Of a stretch of DNA of 64,000 nucleotides, positions 51,701 to 60,241 are shown piece by piece. Position numbers and translations under genes: made by a program. Origin of the DNA: CAITSH01 sp945892985 (GTDB lineage: Bacteria; Pseudomonadota; Gammaproteobacteria; Burkholderiales; SG8-39); the NCBI GenBank assembly GCA_945892985.1, contig CAMDDU010000001.1, positions 124,001-188,000 of the forward strand. The letters are read 5' to 3'. Numbering within the stretch: the stretch's first letter is position 1; every line of letters begins with the position of its first letter. The notes under the pieces are model-generated. The model was not told where the DNA came from. It saw nothing but the letters and a program-made list of their open reading frames with translations, and did not search any database.

Positions 51701-53038
51701 CTAAGCGGCGTCATCCTCTTCCGGAACGTCCGCCTTGCCGAGCAAGGCCTCCGCCGCGGGCACCGGCAGTGCCTCAACATCCTTGAGCTTACGCGTCATT
51801 TGCCGCGTGCGCGTCTCGGCCTGGCCTATGGAATTGGTGACCGTCTGTAACTGCGCCTTGGTCTTGGCGAGCACATCGCCAAAACGGCCGAACTCCGTTT
51901 TCACCGCCGAGAGCAACTCCCACACTTCGCTGGAACGCTGCTCGATGGCGAGCGTGCGGAAGCCCATTTGCAGACTGTTGAGCAAGGCTGAAAGCGTGGT
52001 CGGCCCGGCGATGGACACGCGGTATTCGCGTTGTACGAAATCGGCAAGCCCGGGCCGGCGCAGGGCCTCGGCGTACAAGCCCTCGGTCGGCAGGAACAGG
52101 ATGGCAAAGTCCGTGGTGTGCGGCGGCGCGATGTATTTCTCGCGAATGGTTTTCGCCTCGAGCTTGATGCGGTTATCTATGGCTTTGCAGGCCTCTTCCA
52201 CGCCGGCAATATCGGCGCGCTCCTGGGCACCAAGCAGGCGCTCATAATCCTCGACCGGGAACTTCGAGTCGATGGGCAGCCACACCGGCGAGCGCACGTC
52301 CTGCCCCGGCAGCTTGATGGCGAATTCAACGATGTCACGCGAACCGGGCACGGTGGCGACATTTTTGGCGTACTGCTCGGCGGTGAGCGTCTGCTCGAGC
52401 AGTGCCGACAACTGCACCTCGCCCCAGGTGCCGCGCGATTTCACATTGGTCAGCACGCGCTTGAGATCGCCCACGCCGGCGGCGAGAGTCTGCATTTCGC
52501 CCAAGCCCTTGTGCACCGCCTCGAGCCTGTCGCTGACCTGCTTGAACGACTCCCCCAACCTTTTTTCCAGCGTGGCGTGGAGTTTTTCGTCAACGGTCTT
52601 GCGCATTTCCTCCAGGCGCGTGGCGTTGTCGGTCTGCAACTCCTTGAGCTTGGTTTCCAGCGTAAGTCGCACCTCACCGAGACGCTTTTCATTCGACTCG
52701 ACCAGCTTGGCGAGCTGCTGCGCAAACGAATCGATCTGGTTGTTCTGCACGCCGGCGATGGTGGCCATTTGCTGCTGCAGCGTTTTGCTGAACTCGGCCA
52801 TGCTCGCCGAGAGCTCGGCGCGCTGCGCCAGCGCGCCTTCCTGCGACTCCTTGCGTCCAAGTGCAATGTCGGCGCGCAGTTCGCGCTCAAGGCGTTCGCC
52901 AATTTCATCCGACCGCCGGGCCAGTCGGTCAAGACTGTCCTGCGCCAGTCCCTGGCGCTTGCGTAACAGAATGACAAGCTGCAGGACAATCATCACCAGC
53001 GCCGCCGCCAGCAGAACGATCAGCAAAGCTTCGGTCAT
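51701..53038 (-). CDS. rmuC: DNA recombination protein RmuC
   Basis: RmuC-family protein of 445 residues, proposed to limit DNA rearrangements. One N-terminal membrane helix (about residues 4-24), a long coiled coil (about 35-190; repeated LxxxLE/Q patterns), then the nuclease-like RmuC domain with GVGDLKRVLTNVKSRGTWGE, LPIDSKFPVEDYERLL and ILFLPTEGLYAEAL. Normal length. An array of short tandem repeats separates it from the upstream haemoglobin gene. Confidence 0.94.
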   Translation of the reverse strand: MTEALLIVLLAAALVMIVLQLVILLRKRQGLAQDSLDRLARRSDEIGERLERELRADIALGRKESQEGALAQRAELSASMAEFSKTLQQQMATIAGVQNNQIDSFAQQLAKLVESNEKRLGEVRLTLETKLKELQTDNATRLEEMRKTVDEKLHATLEKRLGESFKQVSDRLEAVHKGLGEMQTLAAGVGDLKRVLTNVKSRGTWGEVQLSALLEQTLTAEQYAKNVATVPGSRDIVEFAIKLPGQDVRSPVWLPIDSKFPVEDYERLLGAQERADIAGVEEACKAIDNRIKLEAKTIREKYIAPPHTTDFAILFLPTEGLYAEALRRPGLADFVQREYRVSIAGPTTLSALLNSLQMGFRTLAIEQRSSEVWELLSAVKTEFGRFGDVLAKTKAQLQTVTNSIGQAETRTRQMTRKLKDVEALPVPAAEALLGKADVPEEDDAA

Positions 53039-53073
53039 TGCGTTTTAATCCTCACGTCGTTCCACCCTTCACG

Positions 53074-53137
53074 TCTTCTTTAATCTTCAGGCTTGTTTAA
53101 CCGGCAGGTCTTTTTAACCCCCACATCTTTTTAACCC
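53074..53137. repeat. Tandem 17-base repeats between the haemoglobin gene and rmuC
   Basis: TAA trinucleotides fall at 53081, 53098, 53115 and 53132, an exact 17-base period. The two units nearest the haemoglobin gene share TCTTTTTAACCC exactly (53109-53120 and 53126-53137); the others have decayed. On the coding strand the first unit includes the stop codon of the haemoglobin gene. Confidence 0.85.
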
Positions 53138-53526
53138 TCACGATTGCGCATCCAGTCGGCGGTTTGCAAAAAAGCATTGTAAAGCCCCTGCCGCAATCCC
53201 TCCTCGACCCCGACGTCCGCCATCGCCCGCCTCATGCAATCCATCCACTGATCGCGCTCGCTGATTCCTATTGCGAAGGGCAGATGGCGGGCACGCAACA
53301 TCGGATGGCCGTACTTTTCCATGTAAAGGCTGGGGCCGCCAAGCCATCCGGACAGGAACATATACAGTTTTTCGCGCGAGGTCTCCATCGACGGCGGGTG
53401 CAGCTTGCGTATGCCGGAGTATGCCTGCTCAATATCCATCAAGTCGTAAAAGCGATCCACCATCTCGCGCACTTTGGCATCCCCGCCCATCTGCGCATAA
53501 AGCGTCTTGCCCGGTTCGTCGATCAT
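53131..53526 (-). CDS. Truncated haemoglobin, group II
   Basis: Small cytoplasmic haem protein of about 131 residues. Conserved: Tyr27 at B10 (DRFYDLM), proximal His81 at F8 in GHPMLRARHLPF, and Trp94 at G8 (RDQWMDCM), the group II mark. ATG 53526 follows GAGGGAAGC and matches the family N-terminus; ATG 53541 is also possible. Likely role is binding O2 or detoxifying NO or peroxide. It lies just after the ybbP-like gene on the same strand. Confidence 0.9.
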   Translation of the reverse strand: MIDEPGKTLYAQMGGDAKVREMVDRFYDLMDIEQAYSGIRKLHPPSMETSREKLYMFLSGWLGGPSLYMEKYGHPMLRARHLPFAIGISERDQWMDCMRRAMADVGVEEGLRQGLYNAFLQTADWMRNREG

Positions 53527-53544
53527 GCTTCCCTCATCCATCCC

Positions 53545-56031
53545 CTATGCCTCTCTCAGAGCCAAAATGGGAGGGCGGCTGAGTGCGGCGCGCGCGCCGG
53601 ACCAGGCGTTGTAGCCAACGCAGGCCAGACCGAGGATCGGACCGGCCAGCCAGATCCAGCCATTCATTCGATACGCAAACTGGAACACAAAATGCGCCAC
53701 GGCCCAGCCTATGGCCACCGCCGCAGCAGAGGCCAGCAGCCCGGAAATGATGCCCAGCGCGGCAAATTCCACGCGTTGCGCCGCCACCACTTGGGCGCGA
53801 CTCGCCCCCAGCGCGCGCATCACAGCCGCCTCCTGCATGCGCTCATCCTGCGTGGCGAGCAAGGCGGCGTAAAGCACCAATACCCCGGCGCCCAGCGCGA
53901 ACAGAAAAACAAACTGCACCGCACGCACCACCTGCTCTATCAAAGCCTGCGCCTGCGCCATGATCGCGCTCATGTCGACCAAGGTCAGGTTGGTAAAGGC
54001 CTGCGACAATTTGCTGGTGAAGCCGGCATCTGCGACAGGTAAATTAAAACTGGTGACAAAACTGGCCGGAAAGTCACCCAGCAAACCGGGTGTGGCAATG
54101 ACAAAAAAATTCACCCGCATCGAATCCCAGTCGAGCTTGCGCACGCTGGTGATAGGCGCCGAGAACGTTCGCCCGGCCACCTGCCAGCTCAGCACGTCAC
54201 CGAGCTTCCAACCCAGTGTCCTGGCGATTCCCTCCTCGACCGACAAGGCGCCTTTTCTCTGGTCGTCCTCGCTGAACCAGCGGCCGGCAACCACGCTGTT
54301 GTGCGCCGGCTTTGCAGCCATGTAAGACAGGTTGAACTCGCGCTCGACCAGGCGCCGCGCCCGCTCCTCAAAATCATTTTCGCTCACCGCCTGGCCATTT
54401 TTTGCGATGTAGCGTCCGCGAATCATCGGGTACACCACCGGTTCGGCAAGCTTGGCGTTGCGAAAAAACGCCAACACTCCGGAACGCTGCTCCGGCTGGA
54501 TGTTGACGATGAAGCGGTTGGGCGCATCGGGGGGCACCTTGGAGCGCCAGGTTTCGAGCAGATCGCCCCGCGTGAACGTGAGCATCAATATGGCGGCGAG
54601 GCCCAGCGACAAGGCGATAATCTGCACCGTATTCGCGCCAGCACGGCGGCGCAAACTGGCGAGGCCGTAGCGCCACGACAAGCCGCCCCCGCCGGAAAAC
54701 CGCCCAAGACCATGCAAAGCAGCGTAGCCCGAAGCGGCAAAGACAACACCCGCCGCCGCAAAGCCGCCAAGCACAATCAGGCCGAGCTTGGCATCTCCGG
54801 CCTGCCAGATCAGCAGTCCGGCGATAGTCAGCGTGCCGGCGGCATAGCCGGCCAGCGCCCCCTGGCGCGGCGCGCCAACGTCACGACGTATCACGCGCAG
54901 CGCCGGCACATTCTTCAGTTGCAGCAGTGGGGGCAGCGAAAACCCCAGCAGCAAGCACAGGCCAACCAGCATGCCCTGCATCGCCGGCAACAGCGTGGGC
55001 TGCGGCAACTCGACCAGCATCAGCCCGGACACCATCGCGGCGATGACGTATTGCGCCGCGTAGCCGGCGAGACCGCCGGCGATGGCTGCCGCCACGCCCA
55101 GCAGCAGGAATTCCCAGGCAAACAGCGCGAACAGGCGCGACTGGCTGGCGCCAAAGCAGCGCATCACCGCATAACCGTCCAGATGGCGCTGGCTGTAGCG
55201 ACGCGTCGATAGCCCCACCGCCACCGCCGCCAGGATCACCGCCAGCAAGGCGGTCAGCCCGATGAGTTGCTGCGAGCGATCGATGGAGGCGCGTATTTCC
55301 GGGCGCGCGTTCTCCAGACTTTGCAGGTTTTCGCCACGCGCCAGCTTGGGTTTGACCCAGGCCTCGAACTGCGCCACCGGTTCGCGCTCGCCCGAGGCGA
55401 GCAGCGTGTACCAGATGCGGCTGCCCGCCTGCACCAGGCCGGTGGCGGCGATTTCATCGTCGCGCAGCATCAGGCGCGGCGCGATGTTAAAAAACGACGC
55501 ACCGCGGTCCGGTTCCAGTGTAAGGATCGCGCCAATCTTGAAACTGCTATTACCCAGTTCGATACCATCGCCGACGCGCGCAGCCAGCGTTGCCGCCAGC
55601 CTCTCATCGACCCACACCGTGCCCGGTGCGGGGATCCCGGTCGCCGCCGCATCGGGCGCATTGACCTGTGGCGCGGTGCGCAACCTGCCGCGCAGCGGAT
55701 AGCCCTCGGACACGCCCTTGACGCCGGCGAGCTGCGCGTTCTCGCCTTTACGCACCATGCTGACAAAGCCGGTGCTTTGCGCCTGGCGCAGGCCACGGCG
55801 CCTGAGCTCGTCGCGCAACTCGCCGCGCACCGGCCGGTCGCCCTGCACCACCAGGTCGGCGCCTATGAGTTGTTGCGCCTCGCGCGCCAGCGCCTGGCGC
55901 ACCCGGTCGGCAAAAAAGCCGACGCTGGCGACACTCGCCACGGCCAGCACCAGCGCCAGCGCGAGCACGCGCAGCTCGCCGGCGCGCCAGTCGCGCAACA
56001 ACATGCGCCAGGCGAGGCTCAGCGTTGCCAT
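53545..56031 (-). CDS. ybbP: ABC transporter permease YbbP (FtsX-like)
   Basis: Large permease of 828 residues with two FtsX-type domains, each preceded by a periplasmic region. The first helix is at about residues 17-38 and a GLTALLAVILAAVAVGLSTR-type helix starts each domain. With YbbA it forms an ABC system whose genes are classically next to tesA, as here. Substrate not established. A dispersed palindromic repeat lies just upstream. Confidence 0.92.
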   Translation of the reverse strand: MATLSLAWRMLLRDWRAGELRVLALALVLAVASVASVGFFADRVRQALAREAQQLIGADLVVQGDRPVRGELRDELRRRGLRQAQSTGFVSMVRKGENAQLAGVKGVSEGYPLRGRLRTAPQVNAPDAAATGIPAPGTVWVDERLAATLAARVGDGIELGNSSFKIGAILTLEPDRGASFFNIAPRLMLRDDEIAATGLVQAGSRIWYTLLASGEREPVAQFEAWVKPKLARGENLQSLENARPEIRASIDRSQQLIGLTALLAVILAAVAVGLSTRRYSQRHLDGYAVMRCFGASQSRLFALFAWEFLLLGVAAAIAGGLAGYAAQYVIAAMVSGLMLVELPQPTLLPAMQGMLVGLCLLLGFSLPPLLQLKNVPALRVIRRDVGAPRQGALAGYAAGTLTIAGLLIWQAGDAKLGLIVLGGFAAAGVVFAASGYAALHGLGRFSGGGGLSWRYGLASLRRRAGANTVQIIALSLGLAAILMLTFTRGDLLETWRSKVPPDAPNRFIVNIQPEQRSGVLAFFRNAKLAEPVVYPMIRGRYIAKNGQAVSENDFEERARRLVEREFNLSYMAAKPAHNSVVAGRWFSEDDQRKGALSVEEGIARTLGWKLGDVLSWQVAGRTFSAPITSVRKLDWDSMRVNFFVIATPGLLGDFPASFVTSFNLPVADAGFTSKLSQAFTNLTLVDMSAIMAQAQALIEQVVRAVQFVFLFALGAGVLVLYAALLATQDERMQEAAVMRALGASRAQVVAAQRVEFAALGIISGLLASAAAVAIGWAVAHFVFQFAYRMNGWIWLAGPILGLACVGYNAWSGARAALSRPPILALREA

Positions 56032-56043
56032 GACAGAAAATCA

Positions 56044-56130
56044 GTCATTGCGAGCGCAGCGAAACAATCTCGTTGCGCTTGGGCATGGCCGGAACTGCCG
56101 CGAGATTGCTTCGCTGCGCACGCAATGACA
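56044..56130. repeat. Dispersed palindromic (REP/MITE-like) element, copy 3
   Basis: Starts GTCATTGCGAGCGCAGCGAA and ends in the inverse CGCAATGAC; the inner GAGATTGCTTCGCTGCG mirrors AGCGAAACAATCTC. It fills the space between the ybbA and ybbP genes. It contains an internal segment (GGCATGGCCGGAAC) not found inside copies 1 and 2. Confidence 0.8.
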
Positions 56131-56157
56131 ACCGCTCAATCTGGAATAGACGCTTGC

Positions 56158-56853
56158 TCACGACACAATTCTTCCAGCCGCCAGCCGGATCTGCCGCCCG
56201 CAGCGCGCTGCGAGCGATTCATCGTGGGTCACCAGCAACAGCGTCGTGCCGGCCTCGGCATTGAGCTGGAATAGCAAATCGATGATGGAAGCGCCGGTCT
56301 CGGCATCGAGGTTGCCGGTGGGTTCGTCCGCCATCAGCAGCTTGGGGCGCATGACAAAGGCCCGCGCCAGCGCCACGCGCTGCTGCTCGCCGCCCGAAAG
56401 CGTGCGCGGATAGTGGCGCAGGCGCTCGCCCAGGCCGACGCGCTCGAGCATGGCGGTGGCCAGCGCGGCGGGGTTGTCCCGCCCGGCGAGCTCCAGCGGC
56501 AGCATGACGTTCTCCAGCGCGTTCAGCGCCGGCAGCAACTGAAAGGACTGGAACACGAAACCGAGCAGCCGCGCGCGCAGCGCGGCGCGCCCGTCTTCAT
56601 CCAGGTCAAACAATTCTTCGCCGTCGAGCCGAACGTTTCCGCTGCTGGGAACGTCCAACCCGGCGAGCAAACCGAGCAGCGTCGACTTGCCCGAGCCCGA
56701 AGCACCAACAATCGCCAACGCATCACCGGGCATCACCGTAAGGTCGATATGCTGCAAAATAGCCAGCTGCATATCGCCATTGGGAACGCTTTTGGCGAGA
56801 CCGCACACCTCAATAATGGCTTGATCTGAACGACTGGGACTTGAATTGGACAT
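56158..56853 (-). CDS. ybbA: ABC transporter ATP-binding protein YbbA
   Basis: ATPase partner of YbbP, 231 residues. Walker A GASGSGKST, signature LSGGEQQR, Walker B LLMADEPTGNLD: the LolD/MacB-like subgroup. ATG 56853 begins the conserved part. Its start lies within a few bases of the divergent tesA start. Confidence 0.93.
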   Translation of the reverse strand: MSNSSPSRSDQAIIEVCGLAKSVPNGDMQLAILQHIDLTVMPGDALAIVGASGSGKSTLLGLLAGLDVPSSGNVRLDGEELFDLDEDGRAALRARLLGFVFQSFQLLPALNALENVMLPLELAGRDNPAALATAMLERVGLGERLRHYPRTLSGGEQQRVALARAFVMRPKLLMADEPTGNLDAETGASIIDLLFQLNAEAGTTLLLVTHDESLAARCGRQIRLAAGRIVS

Positions 56854-57550
56854 ATTCGGAAAGAGTGTAAGCGTCTCGTTGCAATGGTTGCATCTGTTGC
56901 TATTACTGCCACCCGCGCTCCCCATGGCGGCCTACGCCCAATCGGCCTCGGCGCTGGCGACAATGAGCACGCCCGCCGCCTTGCCCGCCAAACCCGGGGC
57001 GCCAAATATCGTTATTTATGGAGACAGCCTCTCGGCTGCCTACGGATTACCCCAAGGTGCGGGCTGGCCGACACTGTTGCAAGAGCGCCTGAAGCAAAAG
57101 AAGTTCAATTATAACGTTGTGAATGCCAGCATCAGCGGCGAAACGAGCGCCGGCGGCGCGGCGCGCATCGCCATCACCGTGCGCGAAACCAGACCGGCTG
57201 TGCTGGTGCTCGCCCTGGGCGCCAACGACGGCTTGCGCGGCTTGCCGGTCGCACAGCTGCGTGACAACCTCGCCGCCATCATCAAGGCCGCCAGGGCGGT
57301 CAAATGCCAGGTAATCGTGGTGGGCATGCGTATGCCGCCCAACTACGGCCAGCGCTACACCGAACAGTTCCAGAGCAGCTTTACCGACCTGGCCAAAGCG
57401 CAGCGTCTGGCACTGGTACCGTTCTTGCTGGAGGGTGTGGCACAACGGCCGGAATTATTTCAACAGGATCAGCTCCATCCGACCGAGGCAGCACAGCCGC
57501 TCATCCTGGAGAACATATGGAAAGCCCTGCAACCTCTGTTGAAGAAATGA
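56846..57550 (+). CDS. tesA: Arylesterase / lysophospholipase L1 TesA
   Basis: Periplasmic SGNH hydrolase acting on thioesters, lysophospholipids and aryl esters. About 234 residues with an N-terminal signal sequence, then block I YGDSLSAAYG with the catalytic Ser, block III LGANDGLRG, and block V DQLHPTEAAQ with the catalytic Asp and His. The start is uncertain: TTG 56846 (used here) overlaps ybbA, TTG 56879 also keeps most of the signal sequence, and the first in-frame ATG would lose it. Confidence 0.88.
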   Translation: MDIFGKSVSVSLQWLHLLLLLPPALPMAAYAQSASALATMSTPAALPAKPGAPNIVIYGDSLSAAYGLPQGAGWPTLLQERLKQKKFNYNVVNASISGETSAGGAARIAITVRETRPAVLVLALGANDGLRGLPVAQLRDNLAAIIKAARAVKCQVIVVGMRMPPNYGQRYTEQFQSSFTDLAKAQRLALVPFLLEGVAQRPELFQQDQLHPTEAAQPLILENIWKALQPLLKK

Positions 57551-57699
57551 ACAAGCGTGTCGTAAGCCTGACAGAACCAGACCGCCTGCCTGTCTACCAG
57601 GTGGAAGAAGTGCTGGCTGAACGCCGCCTGCGCACAGGTAAGCATTTAATCGAACAAAACGGCATCCGCGTCGAATTCGAGCGCCGCAAAGCGGACTGA
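57547..57699 (+). CDS. Small hypothetical protein coupled to tesA (50 aa)
   Basis: A 50-residue basic protein whose ATG overlaps the tesA stop (ATGA). Sequence is charged with no membrane segment: LPVYQVEEVLAERRL, then GIRVEFERRKAD. An upstream in-frame ATG at 57517 would lengthen it by ten residues. No family recognised. The overlap and protein-like composition support a real gene. Confidence 0.55.
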   Translation: MNKRVVSLTEPDRLPVYQVEEVLAERRLRTGKHLIEQNGIRVEFERRKAD

Positions 57700-57935
57700 G
57701 TTTCCCCTCGCCCTTCGAGCCGGGTTTCTGGGCTGCTGCCGTCGATCTTGGGAAATCGACCGCAACAGCCCGCCCTTAAGAGGCATAGCGGGCGTCCGCC
57801 GGGCCCCGCGGTGGCGACGCCGCCTCTTTCTCGACATCAGGCGCCGGCCCGGGCTTACGCGATTACAATAGCCTCCCCAGGCCCGGCATCCGCCCTTGCC
57901 GCCAGAACAAGCCAGCAAGACTCAGGATTGCCCGC

Positions 57936-58985
57936 GTGAAATATCCGGAAAAAGTCGGCGTTGCCAGCATTGACGATTTCGCCGAAGTCATCGATGTACG
58001 TTCGCCGGCCGAATTTGCCGACGACCATGTTCCGGGTGCCATCAGCGCGCCGGTGCTAAGCAACGACGAACGCGCGCAAATCGGCACGCTGCACAAGCAG
58101 GCATCGCCCTTTGAGGCAAAAAAAGCCGGTGCCGCACTGGTGTCGCGCAACATCGCCACCCACCTGGAAACGCTTTTTGCCGGCCGCGAGCGCGACTGGC
58201 GCCCGCTGGTCTATTGCTGGCGCGGTGGCAAACGCTCCGGCGCCATGGCGCATATCCTGCGCGAAATCGGCTGGCACGCGGCGTCCCTGGAGGGCGGCTA
58301 CAAGGCCTATCGCACCGGGGTGCTGGCGCAACTGGCCGAACTGCCGGGACGTTTTTCCTTTCGCGTCATCTGTGGCGAAACCGGCAGTGCAAAAAGTCGC
58401 CTGCTGGAGGCGCTGGACGCCGAGGGCGCGCAAGTACTCGACCTGGAGCAGTTGGCCAGCCACAAGGGCTCGCTGCTAGGCGGCCTGCCGGGCAGGCCGC
58501 AGCCGGCGCAGCGCATGTTCGAGAGCATGGTGTGGCACAAGCTGCGGCACTTTGATCCGGCCAAACCGGTCTTCGTCGAGTCCGAGTCAAAGAAAGTCGG
58601 TCAGGTGCAGGTGCCAGACGCCCTTATCCTAGCCATGCGTGCGGCCGATTGCATCCACATCGAGACTGAACTGGCCTCACGTGTGGCTTTTCTCATCGGC
58701 GACTACGCCCACTTTCTGGCCGACGCATCCAGTCTCAGGGATCGCCTCAACTGTCTGGTCGAACTGCACGGTCGGGAAGTTATCGCACGCTGGAATGCCG
58801 CAATCGAGGCCGGCGACTGGACCACTCTGGTCGCCGATTTATTGCAAAACCACTACGACCCCGCCTACAGCAAATCCATGCCGAAGAACTACCGGCGCTT
58901 TGAACAGGCCGACAGCCTGCGGCCGGCGGACTTGACGCCCGAGGGCATCCGTCAGGCGGCCAGGATGCTGCTGAGCACGACCTGA
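57936..58985 (+). CDS. mnmH: tRNA 2-selenouridine synthase MnmH (SelU)
   Basis: Replaces sulfur by selenium (through a geranylated intermediate) at wobble uridine 34 of some tRNAs. 349 residues from a GTG start. N-terminal rhodanese domain with the catalytic Cys94 (YCWRGGKRSG), then a P-loop domain with GETGSAKS at residues 147-154 and KGSLLGGL. Normal length. Needs selenophosphate from SelD, which is not in the window. Confidence 0.93.
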   Translation: MKYPEKVGVASIDDFAEVIDVRSPAEFADDHVPGAISAPVLSNDERAQIGTLHKQASPFEAKKAGAALVSRNIATHLETLFAGRERDWRPLVYCWRGGKRSGAMAHILREIGWHAASLEGGYKAYRTGVLAQLAELPGRFSFRVICGETGSAKSRLLEALDAEGAQVLDLEQLASHKGSLLGGLPGRPQPAQRMFESMVWHKLRHFDPAKPVFVESESKKVGQVQVPDALILAMRAADCIHIETELASRVAFLIGDYAHFLADASSLRDRLNCLVELHGREVIARWNAAIEAGDWTTLVADLLQNHYDPAYSKSMPKNYRRFEQADSLRPADLTPEGIRQAARMLLSTT

Positions 58986-59141
58986 GCAGCGCCGCTGGCT
59001 GCAACAAAAGCGATCCAGGCAACCGGCAACGGCGTGGATGCCGTATGGGTTAGCGGCCGGAAAGACAAGCCTGAGTGCACTTTCCAGCCGTCGATCGCGG
59101 CACTGGCGAGGCAAGCACGCAGCCCCAAAAAAAACCCGCAG

Positions 59142-60065
59142 TCACAAATCACCAAGCGCCTTGATGTGCTGGACAACACTGCGGCCAAGCGCGGATAAGG
59201 CGTAGCCACCCTCGAGCATGGAAACAATCCGGCCCTTTGCATGGCGGTCGGCGACCGCCTTGATCTGCTTGGTCAACCAGGCATAGTCGGCATCGGACAG
59301 GCGCAACATCGCCATATCGTCCTCAGCGTGCGCGTCAAAACCGGCGGAAAAGAAAATCATTTGCGGCTTGAACGCCTCGAGCGCCGGCAACCAGACCCCG
59401 GTCACCGCCTCGCGCAAAGCCGCACTGCCCGCCCCGGCTGCCAGCGGGACGTTGAGCATGTTTGCCGCCGGCCTTTCGGTGCCGCTGTAAGGGTAAAACG
59501 GATGCTGAAAAATACCCGTCATCAGCACGCGCTCATCGCCTGCGAAAATATCCTCGGTGCCGTTGCCGTGATGGACATCAAAGTCAACGATGGCAACGCG
59601 TTCAAGCCCGTGATGCTCGAGCGCATGCTTGGCCGCCACGGCGACGTTGTTAAAAAAGCAAAACCCCATGGCGCGTGCACGCATGGCGTGGTGCCCCGGC
59701 GGTCGCACGCTGCAAAATGCATTGTCCACCTCACCGGCCATCACCAGGTCGGTCGCAAGCACCGCCGCGCCGGTGCCGCGCAGCAGGGCCTCCCATGTGC
59801 CCGCGCACATCGCCGTGTCCGGATCGATGTGCACGATCCCGGTCTGTGGCGCCGCGTTGCGGATTTCGACGATGTAATCCATCGGATGCACGCGCTCGAT
59901 ATCGGCCAACCTGCCCTGCGGCGCATCGATGCGCGTCAGTAGCGGCGCAATGCCCGAGGCAATCAGCTGGTCCTCTATGGCCATCAAGCGGGCCGGTTGC
60001 TCCGGATGGTGGCTGCCCATGTCATGCTTGAGAAAAGCCGGATGCGTAATAAATGCGGTGGTCAT
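59142..60065 (-). CDS. Histone deacetylase-like amidohydrolase (class II HDAC family)
   Basis: Zinc amidohydrolase of 307 residues. Seen: the active-site HH pair in RPPGHHAMRARAMGFCFFNN, zinc ligands in VDFDVHHGNGT (Asp, His) and SAGFDAHAEDD (Asp), and the ligand-binding LEGGY near the end. Bacterial members deacetylate acetylpolyamines or similar small molecules; substrate here is unknown. The start overlaps the stop of a possible small gene (ATGA). Confidence 0.92.
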   Translation of the reverse strand: MTTAFITHPAFLKHDMGSHHPEQPARLMAIEDQLIASGIAPLLTRIDAPQGRLADIERVHPMDYIVEIRNAAPQTGIVHIDPDTAMCAGTWEALLRGTGAAVLATDLVMAGEVDNAFCSVRPPGHHAMRARAMGFCFFNNVAVAAKHALEHHGLERVAIVDFDVHHGNGTEDIFAGDERVLMTGIFQHPFYPYSGTERPAANMLNVPLAAGAGSAALREAVTGVWLPALEAFKPQMIFFSAGFDAHAEDDMAMLRLSDADYAWLTKQIKAVADRHAKGRIVSMLEGGYALSALGRSVVQHIKALGDL

Positions 60066-60193
60066 CGTTTCAGGCCGTGCGTAAAAAATCCGACAAAAAA
60101 AGTGCCATTAAAGAGTAAGGACAGCGCGCCCGCGCCGATATGCAGGAACGCAAGGAAAATTTGACCTTGATGCTGCAATACGGCTTCAATCAT
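60062..60193 (-). CDS. Possible small hydrophobic protein upstream of the HDAC-like gene
   Basis: A 43-codon frame whose stop overlaps the downstream ATG (ATGA). The product is largely hydrophobic (LAFLHIGAGALSLLFNGTFFVGFF) and would span the membrane once. GGAA lies eight bases before ATG 60193. No family recognised; may be a short coupled membrane protein or a chance frame in the divergent promoter region with moxR. Confidence 0.35.
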   Translation of the reverse strand: MIEAVLQHQGQIFLAFLHIGAGALSLLFNGTFFVGFFTHGLKR

Positions 60194-60241
60194 ATCGGAA
60201 TTCCAAGCTAAACTTGAGCCCTGAACCTCATCATCCTCTCC

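Noticed and set aside
54301..55212. Plus-strand open frame of about 303 codons within ybbP
   Set aside because: Antisense to well-conserved FtsX-like permease sequence; Gln/Arg/His-rich composition typical of a shadow.
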